From Pseudomonas tolaasii NCPPB 2192 (GTDB lineage: Bacteria; Pseudomonadota; Gammaproteobacteria; Pseudomonadales; Pseudomonadaceae), in the NCBI RefSeq assembly GCF_002813445.1, contig NZ_PHHD01000001.1, forward strand, positions 6,510,001 through 6,574,000: a DNA stretch of 64,000 nucleotides. Reading direction: 5' to 3'. This document shows positions 17,053 to 25,461 of this stretch, in pieces. Below the pieces are notes generated by a model. It worked only from the letters and a program-made list of their open reading frames with translations. It did not search any database and was not told the origin of the DNA. The translations under genes and the position numbers were made by a program. Position 1 is the stretch's first letter. Each line of letters starts with the position of its first letter.

Positions 17053-17568
17053 ATGGCAATGCCTCGCAAGCTCAAAAACCTCAACCTGTTCAATGACGGC
17101 AACAGCTACCTCGGCGTGGCGAAGTCCGTCACCCTGCCCGCCCTCGGCCGCAAGATGGAAGCCTATCGCGGCGGCGGGATGAATGGCCCGGTCAAATCTG
17201 ACCTGGGCTTTTCTGATGACGGCATCCAGTTCGAATGGAAGACCGGTGGCCTCGATCTGATCTCTCTGCGCCAGTTCGGCGCCGTCAACGCCTCCAGCGT
17301 GGCCCTGCGATTCTCTGGCCCATACCAACAGGACGACACGGGCGAAACGAGCAACGTGGAAGTGGTCGTGCGAGGTCGTCACGAGACCATCGAGATGGGC
17401 GAAGCCAAGGCCGGCGAAGACACCGAACACTCCATGAAAACCACCTGCAGCTACTACAAGCTGACCGTGGATGGCGAAGAAATCATCGAAATCGACCTGC
17501 TCAACTTCGTCGAGAAAGTCAACGGCGTGGACATGCTGGAGAAGCACCGCACCGCCATGGGCATCTGA
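17053..17568 (+). CDS. Major tail tube protein (P2 gpFII family)
   Basis: A 171-aa protein of normal length, starting MAMPRKLKNLNLFNDGNSYLG and containing HSMKTTCSYYKLTVDGEE. It forms the inner tube of the tail. The ribosome site GGAG lies just before the ATG. High expression is expected, in line with the strong hairpin before it. Confidence 0.96.
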   Translation: MAMPRKLKNLNLFNDGNSYLGVAKSVTLPALGRKMEAYRGGGMNGPVKSDLGFSDDGIQFEWKTGGLDLISLRQFGAVNASSVALRFSGPYQQDDTGETSNVEVVVRGRHETIEMGEAKAGEDTEHSMKTTCSYYKLTVDGEEIIEIDLLNFVEKVNGVDMLEKHRTAMGI

Positions 17569-17617
17569 CCCGCCCGCTCGATCAAGCCTCACCCTTTAAT
17601 CACCAGGAGCAAATCCA

Positions 17618-17953
17618 ATGAAAGACGAAACCATCGAACAGCCCGACGTGCAGCAGCTGGCCGACGACAACACCGTCACCCTCGACACTCCAATTCGTCG
17701 AGGCACTACCACTATCGACACCATCACCCTGCGCAAGCCGAACTCCGGCGAATTGCGCGGCGTGAGCCTGGTAGAGCTGCTGCAGATGGACGTCGGCAGT
17801 TTGATCAAGGTTCTGCCACGCATCAGCGCACCGAGCCTCACCGCTGTAGAAGTTGCAGGCATGGACCCGGCCGACCTTCTGGCCTTGAGTAGCAAAATCT
17901 CTGGTTTTTTGTTGCAGAAGTCGGCGAAGACGGATGCATCCCTCGTCGCGTAG
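17618..17953 (+). CDS. Tail assembly protein gpE (zero-frame product)
   Basis: The 111-aa product carries the P2 gpE pattern with ITLRKPNSGELRGVSLVELLQMDV. With gpE' it is the tape-measure chaperone pair. The frame contains T TTT TTG at 17905-17911, after which a -1 slip gives a longer protein; without slipping, translation stops at 17951-17953. An AGGAG site precedes the ATG. Confidence 0.93.
   Translation: MKDETIEQPDVQQLADDNTVTLDTPIRRGTTTIDTITLRKPNSGELRGVSLVELLQMDVGSLIKVLPRISAPSLTAVEVAGMDPADLLALSSKISGFLLQKSAKTDASLVA
17905..17911 (+). promoter_or_regulatory. Slippery site for -1 programmed frameshift (gpE to gpE')
   Basis: T TTT TTG in the zero frame GGT TTT TTG is the same slippery heptamer reported for P2 gene E. 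A -1 slip continues as GTT GCA GAA and runs open through the in-frame ATG at 17962 to the stop at 18079-18081. The fusion would have 98 codons of gpE plus 56 from the -1 frame, 154 aa in total. Confidence 0.9.
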
Positions 17954-17961
17954 AAGACGCC

Positions 17962-18081
17962 ATGGCCGATCTGGCCGTGGTTTTTCACTGGGCACCGGCT
18001 GATATGGATCAGTTGGGCCTGCAAGACCTGATGGACTGGCGCGAGCGCGCTAGGGTGCGGAGTTCCACTGATGGCGAATGA
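17962..18081 (+). CDS. GpE' extension (39 aa from internal ATG; part of gpE+E' fusion)
   Basis: This frame lies -1 relative to gpE and encodes MADLAVVFHWAPADMDQLGL and onward, the GpE-family segment with FHW and LxDLMDWRERA. In P2 it is made as the C-terminal part of the frameshift product that binds the tape measure during tail assembly. It overlaps the tape-measure start by 11 bp. Whether it is also translated alone from the ATG is unknown. Confidence 0.85.
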   Translation: MADLAVVFHWAPADMDQLGLQDLMDWRERARVRSSTDGE

Positions 18082-21000
18082 TCTGAGGCTACAGGTGCTG
18101 CTCAGCGCCATCGACCAAGCCACGGGACCACTGAAGAAAATCACGGGCGGCAGCCAGGAAACCGCCCGAGCGCTCAAGGCTGCACGTGACCGCCTGAAGG
18201 AACTCAACACCCAGCAGCGCGACGTCATCGCCTGGCGCGAGCTACAAGCCGCTACCAAAGCCACCTCCGAGGCACTGGCTGCGAACAACTCCAAGGTAGG
18301 CGAACTCGCCCGCACCACTGCCAAAGTCCGTCAACAGCTCGCACCGACTCAAGCACTTTTCGAACAGTCCCGGCAGAAGGTTGACGCTCTCAAAACCAGT
18401 CAATCCGACCTCAAGCGCGAACTCACGGGAACGCGTAACGCTTTGGGTTTGCTTGGCGACGAACACCGTCAATCAGGCAGCCAGATCGCCGCCCTGAATG
18501 CCGTGATGCAAAAGGGCAATGCCCTCACCCGCGAACAGCAAGCCGAGTACACCCGACTGACTGCTGCTCAGCGCGAGCGTAAAACTCAGCTGGATCAGCT
18601 TGCAGCCAAGGAAAAGACCTTGGCAGACCGCTACACGCTTAGCACCGCGCAGCTGCGCACCAGTCGCGCCGGCCATTCCAGTCTGCGTGACGAAATTCTC
18701 CGGTTGGAAACTCCGTTCAAAGCCCAGCTCACTCTGCTCAAGCAACACACCGCCGAGTCGAAGCGCTTGGGCGAGCAGTACGGTCAGCAGCAAGGGAAGC
18801 TATCTGCCCTGGGCACGCAGTTGAAAGACGCTGGCATCAACACCAATGCCCTGGGCGCTTCCGAGTTGAAGCTTAAGCGGGACATGGACATCGCCACCCT
18901 GGCGATCAACGCGCAGATGGACCGGCTGGACGCGCTGAAACGCAAGCAGGACAGCCTGGCGAAGGCCCGTGCCACCTACGATAAAACCCAGAGCATGGCC
19001 GGCCGCATGGCTGTATCAGGTGCCGCCGGTCTCGGTGTGGGATACGCCGCAAGCCGGCCCGTGGCCTCAGCTATCAAGGCTTTTGCCCCGAATGAGGACT
19101 CTGCCACGCAGTTGAAGGTGTCGATGATGAGCGACACTGGGAAGGTCTCTGAAGACTTCCAAAAGATCACGGACCTGGCCACCAAACTTGGCGATCGCCT
19201 GCCCGGTACCACGGCGGACTTCCAGAACATGATGACCATGCTCCGACGCCAGGGTCTCAGCGCTCAAAGTATTCTCGGCGGTACAGGTGAAGCGGCTGCC
19301 TACCTGGGCGTTCAGCTCAAGATGGAAGCCACCGACGCGGCTGAGTTCGCCGCGAAAATGCAAGACGCTACCCGCACCACCGAGAAGGACATGATGGGCC
19401 TGATGGACACCATCCAGCGCGGTTTCTACGCAGGCGTGGACCCAGGCAACATGCTCCAGGGTTTCAGCAAAATCGCGCCGGTGATGGACGTCATCAAAAA
19501 GTCAGGGATCGATGCGGCCAAAGAACTGGCACCGCTGCTGATCATGATGGACCAGGCCGGTATGGAGGGCAGTTCCGCCGGTAACGCCTTCCGTAAAATT
19601 TTCCAGGCTGGTTTGAATCAAGACAAAGTCGAGAAAGCCAACAGCATCGCAGCTGGCGCGAACAAGGGCGTCTCGCTCAAATTCACGGATGACAAAGGCA
19701 ACTTTGCTGGCCTAGAGAACCTTTACGCGCAGGTGGAAAAGCTGAAGGTTCTGAACGATTCAGACCGTACGGCCGTCATCAGTAAGCTGTTTGGCGACGA
19801 CGCTGAAACCATGACCACCCTGAATACAATGATGAATAAGGGGCTGGCTGGATACCAGGAAGTACAGCAGAAGATGCAATCCCAAGCTGATCTGCGTACC
19901 CGCGTCAACGAGCAGCTCGGTACTCTGACCAACGTGATGGAAGCAGCCGAAGGCAGTTTTACCAACGCCATGGCCGAATTCGGTGCTGCTGTTGCGCCCG
20001 AATTGAAAGACCTGATCAACACCCTGGGTGAAATCGCCAACAAAATTGGCACCTGGGCGCGCGAAAACCCAAAGCTCGCCGGTGGACTTGTCAAAGTCGT
20101 GGCAGCCGTAGCAGCCGCAGCGGTTGTATTCGGCACATTGGCCCTGACCATGGCGAGTATGCTCGGCCCCTTCGCTGTGCTGCGCTATGGCATGGCGATG
20201 TTCGGCATTCGCCTGGGGACAATCAAAGCCCAGTTGATCGGTACCCGCGTAGCAGCAGCTGGGGCAGGTGTCGAAGTCGGACGGATGGGACGAATCTGGA
20301 AAACGTTGACCGCAAGCCGAGCAGCCGGAGGCATGATGAGCGTCATCCCCTCCCTGGTCAGTTCTGCTCGACTGGCCGCAGTAAGCGTGCTGCCAATGCT
20401 CAGCGGTGCGATCAGTGCGGTCGGCGCTGCAATCCTCGCTACACCGATAGGTTGGTTGGTTGCAGCGGTCGCCGGTTTGGTGGCGGCTGCCGTCCTCATC
20501 TACAAATATTGGAAACCGATCAAGGGATTCTTTCTTGGTTTTTGGCAAGGGCTCACAGAAGCCCTGCAGCCAGTACTAGGTGGGTTCAGTAAGTTCGGTG
20601 GATTGCTCGCCAGCCTGGCCAAGGCCGCCTACTCCATTCCAGTTGTAGGTTTTGCATTGCAACTGCTCGGCAACATCGTCCGCCCGCTGTTCAACATAAT
20701 CTCGTCCGGTATCAGCACTGTGATCGGTTGGTTCAGTAATCTTTTGACTCCGGTCGAAGACGTCGGCGGCGCGGCGCAGTCGATGGGCCAGCGCTTTGGT
20801 TCAGCCATCGGCGGCATGATCATGACTCTGCTACAGGGCATCGGCTCGATCGCCACCGGCGTAGTCAATATCTGGACCACCATCAAGGCTAGCTTTGACC
20901 AAGGCCTCGTGGGCATTCTGCAATTGATCACCAACTTCAGCCCATTGGGTCTGTTCTACCAGGCATTTGCCGGCGTCATGAATTACTTTGGCGTAGAACT

Positions 21001-21655
21001 GCCAGGCAAATTTACCGAGTTCGGCAGCATGATCGTCAACGGCCTGGTCAACGGCTTGACCGCCGGCCTCGGCGCCGTGAAGGGAGCTATCGGTTCAATC
21101 GGCGACTCCAGCATCGGATGGTTTAAGGAAAAGCTCGGTATCCACAGCCCATCGCGAGTGTTCGCTGAGTTGGGCGGTTTCACTATGGAAGGTCTGACAA
21201 AGGGGCTGGAGAGCGGACAGAAAGGGCCGCTCAATGCCTTGTCGAGTATGAGCCAGAAACTGACCGCCGCCGGCACGCTTACCCTCACCGCGCCAGCCAT
21301 CCCAGCCATGCCAGCGTTGGACGGCTTTACCATGGAAACACTGACAAAGGGGCTGGGTGGTGGACAGAAAGGGCCGCTTAGCACCTTGTCGAGCATGAGC
21401 AAGCAGCTGACCGCAGCCGGCACACTGGCCCTAACCGCGACAGCCATGCCGGCGTTGGCAGTTGATGACCGCCCCCCGATCAGCAGCTCGGGGACATCGA
21501 CGCTTTACGACAGCCATGACACCTACCAAATCACTTTCGCTGCAGCACCAGGCATGGACGTGCAGGCCATGGAAAAAAGCCTGCGCGCCATACTCAGCAA
21601 GATTGAAAACGAGAAACGCGCCCGTCAGCGCAGCAAGCTATCGGATCGGGATTAA
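18071..21655 (+). CDS. Tail tape measure protein (P2 gpT family)
   Basis: The 1194-aa protein has an N-terminal coiled-coil region (residues about 20-300), the TP901-type core with NMMTMLRRQG and GMEGSSAGNAFRKIFQ, hydrophobic segments near residues 670-720 and 770-815, and a C-terminal HSPSRVFAELGG. It sets tail length and helps form the channel for DNA. Residues 1036-1084 and 1085-1131 are a near-perfect in-frame tandem repeat of 49 codons (GFTMExLTKGL, QKGPL, LTAAGTL). Confidence 0.95.
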   Translation: MANDLRLQVLLSAIDQATGPLKKITGGSQETARALKAARDRLKELNTQQRDVIAWRELQAATKATSEALAANNSKVGELARTTAKVRQQLAPTQALFEQSRQKVDALKTSQSDLKRELTGTRNALGLLGDEHRQSGSQIAALNAVMQKGNALTREQQAEYTRLTAAQRERKTQLDQLAAKEKTLADRYTLSTAQLRTSRAGHSSLRDEILRLETPFKAQLTLLKQHTAESKRLGEQYGQQQGKLSALGTQLKDAGINTNALGASELKLKRDMDIATLAINAQMDRLDALKRKQDSLAKARATYDKTQSMAGRMAVSGAAGLGVGYAASRPVASAIKAFAPNEDSATQLKVSMMSDTGKVSEDFQKITDLATKLGDRLPGTTADFQNMMTMLRRQGLSAQSILGGTGEAAAYLGVQLKMEATDAAEFAAKMQDATRTTEKDMMGLMDTIQRGFYAGVDPGNMLQGFSKIAPVMDVIKKSGIDAAKELAPLLIMMDQAGMEGSSAGNAFRKIFQAGLNQDKVEKANSIAAGANKGVSLKFTDDKGNFAGLENLYAQVEKLKVLNDSDRTAVISKLFGDDAETMTTLNTMMNKGLAGYQEVQQKMQSQADLRTRVNEQLGTLTNVMEAAEGSFTNAMAEFGAAVAPELKDLINTLGEIANKIGTWARENPKLAGGLVKVVAAVAAAAVVFGTLALTMASMLGPFAVLRYGMAMFGIRLGTIKAQLIGTRVAAAGAGVEVGRMGRIWKTLTASRAAGGMMSVIPSLVSSARLAAVSVLPMLSGAISAVGAAILATPIGWLVAAVAGLVAAAVLIYKYWKPIKGFFLGFWQGLTEALQPVLGGFSKFGGLLASLAKAAYSIPVVGFALQLLGNIVRPLFNIISSGISTVIGWFSNLLTPVEDVGGAAQSMGQRFGSAIGGMIMTLLQGIGSIATGVVNIWTTIKASFDQGLVGILQLITNFSPLGLFYQAFAGVMNYFGVELPGKFTEFGSMIVNGLVNGLTAGLGAVKGAIGSIGDSSIGWFKEKLGIHSPSRVFAELGGFTMEGLTKGLESGQKGPLNALSSMSQKLTAAGTLTLTAPAIPAMPALDGFTMETLTKGLGGGQKGPLSTLSSMSKQLTAAGTLALTATAMPALAVDDRPPISSSGTSTLYDSHDTYQITFAAAPGMDVQAMEKSLRAILSKIENEKRARQRSKLSDRD
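21176..21464 (+). repeat. 147-bp in-frame tandem duplication in tape-measure gene
   Basis: Copy one starts at 21176 and copy two at 21323, so the period is 147 bp (49 codons). Both encode GFTMExLTKGL, then GQKGPL, SSMS and LTAAGTL with only a few changes. The second copy is cut slightly short before the unique C-terminus. Confidence 0.85.
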
Positions 21656-21660
21656 TTGTC

Positions 21661-22101
21661 ATGATGCTAAGCCTCGGCATGTTCGTGTTCAGCCTATCGA
21701 CCCTCGCCTACCAGGAACTGCAGCGCCAGACCAACTGGCGCCATGCTAGCAACAGTCGCGTCGGCGCGGCTCCTGCGCTGCAATTTGTTGGCCGTGGCGA
21801 CGACACCATCACCCTCCCCGGTCTACTTTTGCCGGAGCTGGCCGGCAGCATTCTCAGCCTGGATGCTTTGCGTTTGATGGCGAACACTGGCAAGGCCTGG
21901 CCGATGGTCGAGGGCACCGGGCGGATTTATGGTTTGTGGGTGATCGAAAGCCTGAGCGAGACGAAGACCTTGTTTTTCCGCGACGGCACACCACGACGTA
22001 TTGAGTTCACCCTGACCCTGAAACGTACAGATGATGACCGTATCGATCTGCTCGGAGCTGCTACCAGCACCGGCCTGAACATTCTGCGGGGGTTGCTGTG
22101 A
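21661..22101 (+). CDS. Tail protein U (P2 gpU family)
   Basis: A 146-aa protein starting MMLSLGMFVFSLSTLAYQEL, the family start, with GRGDDTITLPGLLLPELAG in the middle. gpU caps the growing tail tube. A second ATG one codon later is possible. Its TGA overlaps the GTG start of gpD. Confidence 0.95.
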   Translation: MMLSLGMFVFSLSTLAYQELQRQTNWRHASNSRVGAAPALQFVGRGDDTITLPGLLLPELAGSILSLDALRLMANTGKAWPMVEGTGRIYGLWVIESLSETKTLFFRDGTPRRIEFTLTLKRTDDDRIDLLGAATSTGLNILRGLL

Positions 22102-23366
22102 TTGATGCCGCGATCTCCAAGGTCACCGGGTTCCTCAAGGACACGGCCGAACGGTTCGTCAGGGACGCAGCTTATCCCGTGCCAGCGTTCCGCCTTATGG
22201 TCGACGGCAACGACATCGCTCACCTGGTAAGCCCGCGCTTAATGACCTTGGGGCTGACCGACAATCGTGGCGTGGAGGCCGACCAGCTCACTATCACGCT
22301 GAGCGACCACGACGGCCTGTTGTCGATACCACCAAAGGGTGCAGTACTTCGTTTGTGGTTGGGGTGGAGCGACACGGGCCTGGTGGACAAAGGCACCTAT
22401 ACCGTAGACGAAACCGAACACAGCGGTGCCCCGGACGTGCTCAACATCCGCGCTCGCTCGGCCGACCTGCGCAAGGGCCTGAAAACCAAACGCGAACGTA
22501 GCTGGAGCAACACCACGCTCGGCGACGTGCTGGGCGATATCGCCATTGGCAACGGTCTGACGGCCACCATCGCCGGAGCACTTGATGGGTTGCCCATTCT
22601 GCAGCTCGACCAGGCCAATGAATCAGACGCAAACCTGATCAGCCGCCTGGGCGAAGAGTTCGACGCGGTGGCCAGCGTCAAAGCAGGATGCCTGCTATGC
22701 CTGCCGGCGGGCGGCGGCAAGACCGCCAGCGGCATGGACCTGCCGCACATCACTCTCACCCGCGCCGACGGCGATCAGCACCGCTACCTGCAAGCCGACC
22801 GCGACAGCTACGACGGCGTGCGCGCGTATTACTACGACGTGAACAGCGCCAAGAAACAGGAAGCCATTGCCGGCGGCGGCGAGAATCTCAAAGACCTGCG
22901 CCATACCTACAGCGACCAGCAATCAGCATTGCGCGCCGCCCGTGCGGAGTTTCGGCGCGTGCAACGCGGTAGCGCCACGCTCAGCTACACCCTGGCTATG
23001 GGCCGGCCGGACCTGATCCCAGAGCTGACGTACACGCTCCAGGGCGTGAAGACGGAAATCGACGAGATCATCTGGTATGGCGGAAACGTGGAGCACAGTT
23101 TGACCGCAGACGGCGGCTACACCGTGAGCTTGGATTTGGAAAGCAAATTGCCAGAAGACGATGTAGAAGACTTGGCTGAAGAAAATAAGGGCGATTACAC
23201 AGGGATCATCGCGTACTACCGCGACCATAAAACCGGGAAGGAAAAGAGGATTACAGCGGGAGATCAGTCGAAGCCGAGGCGGTTGCGTTGGCTGTATGCG
23301 AGTGAAAAGACGGCTAAGAGGGCGGTGGATCGTGAATGGGCGAAAATGCAGAGTTCGAGAGTTTAA
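22098..23366 (+). CDS. Tail protein D / late control protein (P2 gpD family)
   Basis: The 422-aa protein matches the gpD hub family, with LVSPRLMTLGLTDNRGVEADQ near residue 40 and GLTATIAGALDGLPILQLDQ. It is the baseplate hub that holds gpV. The start is GTG, overlapping the gpU stop as GTGA. The C-terminus has a charged extension (KRITAGDQSKPRRLRWLYA) common in Pseudomonas versions. A hairpin terminator follows. Confidence 0.95.
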   Translation: MIDAAISKVTGFLKDTAERFVRDAAYPVPAFRLMVDGNDIAHLVSPRLMTLGLTDNRGVEADQLTITLSDHDGLLSIPPKGAVLRLWLGWSDTGLVDKGTYTVDETEHSGAPDVLNIRARSADLRKGLKTKRERSWSNTTLGDVLGDIAIGNGLTATIAGALDGLPILQLDQANESDANLISRLGEEFDAVASVKAGCLLCLPAGGGKTASGMDLPHITLTRADGDQHRYLQADRDSYDGVRAYYYDVNSAKKQEAIAGGGENLKDLRHTYSDQQSALRAARAEFRRVQRGSATLSYTLAMGRPDLIPELTYTLQGVKTEIDEIIWYGGNVEHSLTADGGYTVSLDLESKLPEDDVEDLAEENKGDYTGIIAYYRDHKTGKEKRITAGDQSKPRRLRWLYASEKTAKRAVDREWAKMQSSRV

Positions 23367-23372
23367 GGGAAA

Positions 23373-23392
23373 AACCCGGCGATGCCGGGTTT
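23373..23392 (+). terminator. Terminator at end of late operon
   Basis: AACCCGGC-GATG-style hairpin (AACCCGGC, loop GAT, GCCGGGTT) followed by TTCATTTT. It ends the FI to D unit and also faces the convergent small gene on the minus strand. Confidence 0.75.
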
Positions 23393-23396
23393 CATT

Positions 23397-23555
23397 TTAC
23401 TCTTTCAACAGCACGTCAATGAAACGCAAAATATCCTTCTGCTGTTGCTGGTCCAGTCGTTTGAACAATTGAACCACCTTTCTTTCAAGCTGACTCAGCT
23501 CCATGATTTCAACATTGTCTGACTGGTTTGACTGGACCTCTTTACGCACCGACAT
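23397..23555 (-). CDS. Small hypothetical phage protein, 52 aa
   Basis: An ATG with a clear AGGAGTG ribosome site opens a 52-aa frame: MSVRKEVQSNQ at the start, then VEIMELSQLERK and a C-terminal helix with KDILRFIDVLLKE. It is charged and predicted mostly helical, with a run of four Gln. I do not recognise the family. The C-terminal helix resembles the dimerising ends of small phage regulators, which is only an impression. It is convergent with gpD. Confidence 0.7.
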   Translation of the reverse strand: MSVRKEVQSNQSDNVEIMELSQLERKVVQLFKRLDQQQQKDILRFIDVLLKE

Positions 23556-23687
23556 GTGTCACTCCTTTCAACACAACCGGCTGCCCGGCGCCAACCTAGG
23601 CGCCAACAAAAGCACCCGGAGGTAGAAGCGAGTTTCAATGCAGAGTTGGCGTGTCATCGGAGATCTATAAGATTTTCAGACAAGCGC

Positions 23688-24035
23688 TCAGGAAGAAGAA
23701 CACAAATCCTGCGCGATTTGGACGAGGTTGCTGTAGTCCATCTTTACAGCAGGCATCGTTGGGCTTGGCTTTGTAATGACCCGCCCATCTGCCCACCCAC
23801 GGCTCTTGGCAATGCTTCGAGCACTCCCATTAAGCGCATACACGGTACCGTCAGAAGTGCGAGCCAGTGCTTTGGGTGATGGGCCTTCGCACATCAGGTC
23901 GACGCTATCGACGATGAACGGCCACGCGTCCCCGAAATCAACGTTGGAAACACGCTGAGCTTTCACATCACCAACACAGTTAAGCGCTACGAGCATGCCA
24001 CCCAACATTCCTAAATATTTCAATCCTTGAATCAT
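23688..24035 (-). CDS. Exported DUF2511 (YebY-like) protein, likely conversion gene
   Basis: A 115-aa protein with an N-terminal signal peptide (hydrophobic residues about 8-22, cleavage near VKA). The mature part has FGDAWPFIVDSVDLMCEG, close to the DUF2511 pattern of E. coli YebY, and two Cys that could pair. The function of the family is unknown. It lies between the late operon and the repressor, in the same direction as the repressor, so it could be expressed in the lysogen as a conversion gene. Local sequence is more AT-rich than the late genes. Confidence 0.8.
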   Translation of the reverse strand: MIQGLKYLGMLGGMLVALNCVGDVKAQRVSNVDFGDAWPFIVDSVDLMCEGPSPKALARTSDGTVYALNGSARSIAKSRGWADGRVITKPSPTMPAVKMDYSNLVQIAQDLCSSS

Positions 24036-24045
24036 CCTGTACTCC

Positions 24046-24369
24046 CTATTTTTTTTGATTGAACGCCTGCACCAGCCGTTTTACCGCGCCTTTATCCTCT
24101 TCGTCCAACGAACGGATGACCTTGACCATCTCCAACTCATCGGCCGCCAGCGTCCCTTCGCCGACAGCCAATCGATCGCCAGTTACGACGTACAGCACGT
24201 CTACACCTTTGGTGGCGACAGCCGCTAGATAGGCCGCATCAGGGCTTCGCTCACCCTTTTCATAGTTGAACTGAGATGTCTTGGCGACGCCTGCAAATGC
24301 GGCGAAGTCAGCTTGATTGAATCCCAAGCGGACGCGCTCCTGCCTCAGCCTTTCACCGATATTCAACAA
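24046..24369 (-). CDS. Phage repressor, XRE/HTH family
   Basis: A 107-aa protein with an N-terminal HTH (residues about 5-60: RLRQERVRLGFNQADFAAFAGV, then YEKGERSPDAAYLAAV) and a C-terminal helix rich in charge that probably dimerises. It likely maintains lysogeny by binding the inverted repeat at 24392-24411. No ATG is available after the in-frame stop at 24379-24381; the start is TTG at 24369 or 24366, 5 or 8 bases after AAGGGG. Confidence 0.88.
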   Translation of the reverse strand: MLNIGERLRQERVRLGFNQADFAAFAGVAKTSQFNYEKGERSPDAAYLAAVATKGVDVLYVVTGDRLAVGEGTLAADELEMVKVIRSLDEEDKGAVKRLVQAFNQKK

Positions 24370-24386
24370 AACAACCCCTTAATGAG

Positions 24387-24415
24387 TTGACTATTCAACA
24401 TTCGTTGAATATTCT
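24387..24415 (+). promoter_or_regulatory. Rightward early promoter with repressor operator
   Basis: TTGACT (24387-24392), 17 bases, then TATTCT (24410-24415) forms a good sigma-70 promoter. Between and overlapping the boxes lies a perfect inverted repeat TATTCAAC-ATTC-GTTGAATA (24392-24411). A half copy, ATATTCAAC, lies at 24359-24367 over the repressor start. Repressor bound here would block the early genes. Confidence 0.8.
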
Positions 24416-24452
24416 TCCCCTGTCATCACACGAAACCACACGAATCGAGACT

Positions 24453-24665
24453 ATGCCGAACGCATCCCCCATCGAGCAAGCATGCCAAGCGGCCCGTGAT
24501 CGTCTGGCACGTCTTGGAATCACGGCCAAAGACTGGGCCGAAGAAAATGAATTCAACCCATCGACGGTCTACGCAGTTTTGAACGGGCAGAAAAAATGCC
24601 TACGTGGCGAAGCTCACCGCGCGGCTGTGCTGCTCGGTATCAAAGACGGCGAGATTGCAAATTAG
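24453..24665 (+). CDS. Small HTH DNA-binding protein (BcepMu gp16-like), Cro-type
   Basis: A 70-aa protein starting MPNASPIEQACQAARDRL with a helix-turn-helix in WAEENEFNPSTVYAVLNGQ. This matches a phage-associated family typified by BcepMu gp16. It is the first gene from the early promoter and opposite the repressor, the usual place for Cro/Cox-like proteins. The ATG at 24453 was chosen since the upstream 22 codons lie over the promoter. Confidence 0.82.
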   Translation: MPNASPIEQACQAARDRLARLGITAKDWAEENEFNPSTVYAVLNGQKKCLRGEAHRAAVLLGIKDGEIAN

Positions 24666-24694
24666 GGCCTCTGGCTCCAAGGGGAAACCAGAAG

Positions 24695-25168
24695 ATGAAA
24701 CGCCCAGTTCTAGCAAGCAAGCGCCAGGTAATGAGCGCGGTAATCAGCGACTACAAAGGTGGTCGCGAATGTGCAGCCGCCCGCCTCGGCTACGAACTCA
24801 AAAAGTTTGATAACCACATCTACGAAAACGCCGGAAGCCGGCCTCTGACCGACGAGCAGATTCACTGCTTGGAGCAGGACGCGGGCACCACACACCTCCC
24901 GGAATACATCGCGGCACTGTACGGCGGTATGTTTGTGCCCCTAGCCAAGCCAGAGACTTTGGACAATGTCGACCTCTACAACCGCTCGGTTAACGCTGCT
25001 GCCAAGCGCGGTGTGGTCGACCAGATCATAGCCAAGGCACTGGACGATGGAGTCATTGAACCGGATGAAGCCGAGGCAATCCTTGCTGCTCATAACCGGT
25101 ACATGTCGGCCCGTCATTCGGAAGTACTTGCCACGATCCTGTTGCACACAAAGGGGACCGTTCAGTGA
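24695..25168 (+). CDS. Phage regulatory protein, CII family (CP76/YmfL-like)
   Basis: The 157-aa product contains VISDYKGGRECAAARLGY and DEQIHCLEQDAGTTHLPEYIAAL, the pattern of the phage CII/YmfL family. Its C-terminus is helical. The family is thought to control the early switch or replication. The ATG follows an AAGGGGAAACC site. The stop overlaps the GTG start of the Ogr-like gene. Confidence 0.85.
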   Translation: MKRPVLASKRQVMSAVISDYKGGRECAAARLGYELKKFDNHIYENAGSRPLTDEQIHCLEQDAGTTHLPEYIAALYGGMFVPLAKPETLDNVDLYNRSVNAAAKRGVVDQIIAKALDDGVIEPDEAEAILAAHNRYMSARHSEVLATILLHTKGTVQ

Positions 25169-25461
25169 GCACTTACAAGCTGGTGTGCCCTTGCTGCAAC
25201 AGTTCTATGCGTATCCGAACCTCCGAAGGGCAGACGCCTTGTTTCCGCTCGATGTACTCGGAATGTACCAACCTGCTTTGCGGCGCCACCTTCTCCGGCT
25301 CGTTGGTTTGGGAATACCAGCTCAGCCCATCGGGCATTGACCGCCCACTTACGGTCCTGCCCATGGCCCCAACAAAGGTGCGTTTGCTTGCACGTCGAAA
25401 CCTCACGGTAAACAACGATCAACCCGATCTGCTGGACCAACTGGAAATGGAGCGCGCGTGA
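25165..25461 (+). CDS. Late-gene activator, Ogr/Delta zinc-finger family
   Basis: A 98-aa protein with the Ogr zinc site: CPCCNS near residue 8 and CTNLLCGATF near residue 35, that is CxxC and CxxxxC. P2 Ogr and P4 Delta bind TGT-N12-ACA boxes and contact RNA polymerase to turn on late genes. Three TGT-N13-ACA boxes in this prophage are the likely targets. The start is GTG (GTGAGCACT), overlapping the CII-like stop. Confidence 0.93.
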   Translation: MSTYKLVCPCCNSSMRIRTSEGQTPCFRSMYSECTNLLCGATFSGSLVWEYQLSPSGIDRPLTVLPMAPTKVRLLARRNLTVNNDQPDLLDQLEMERA

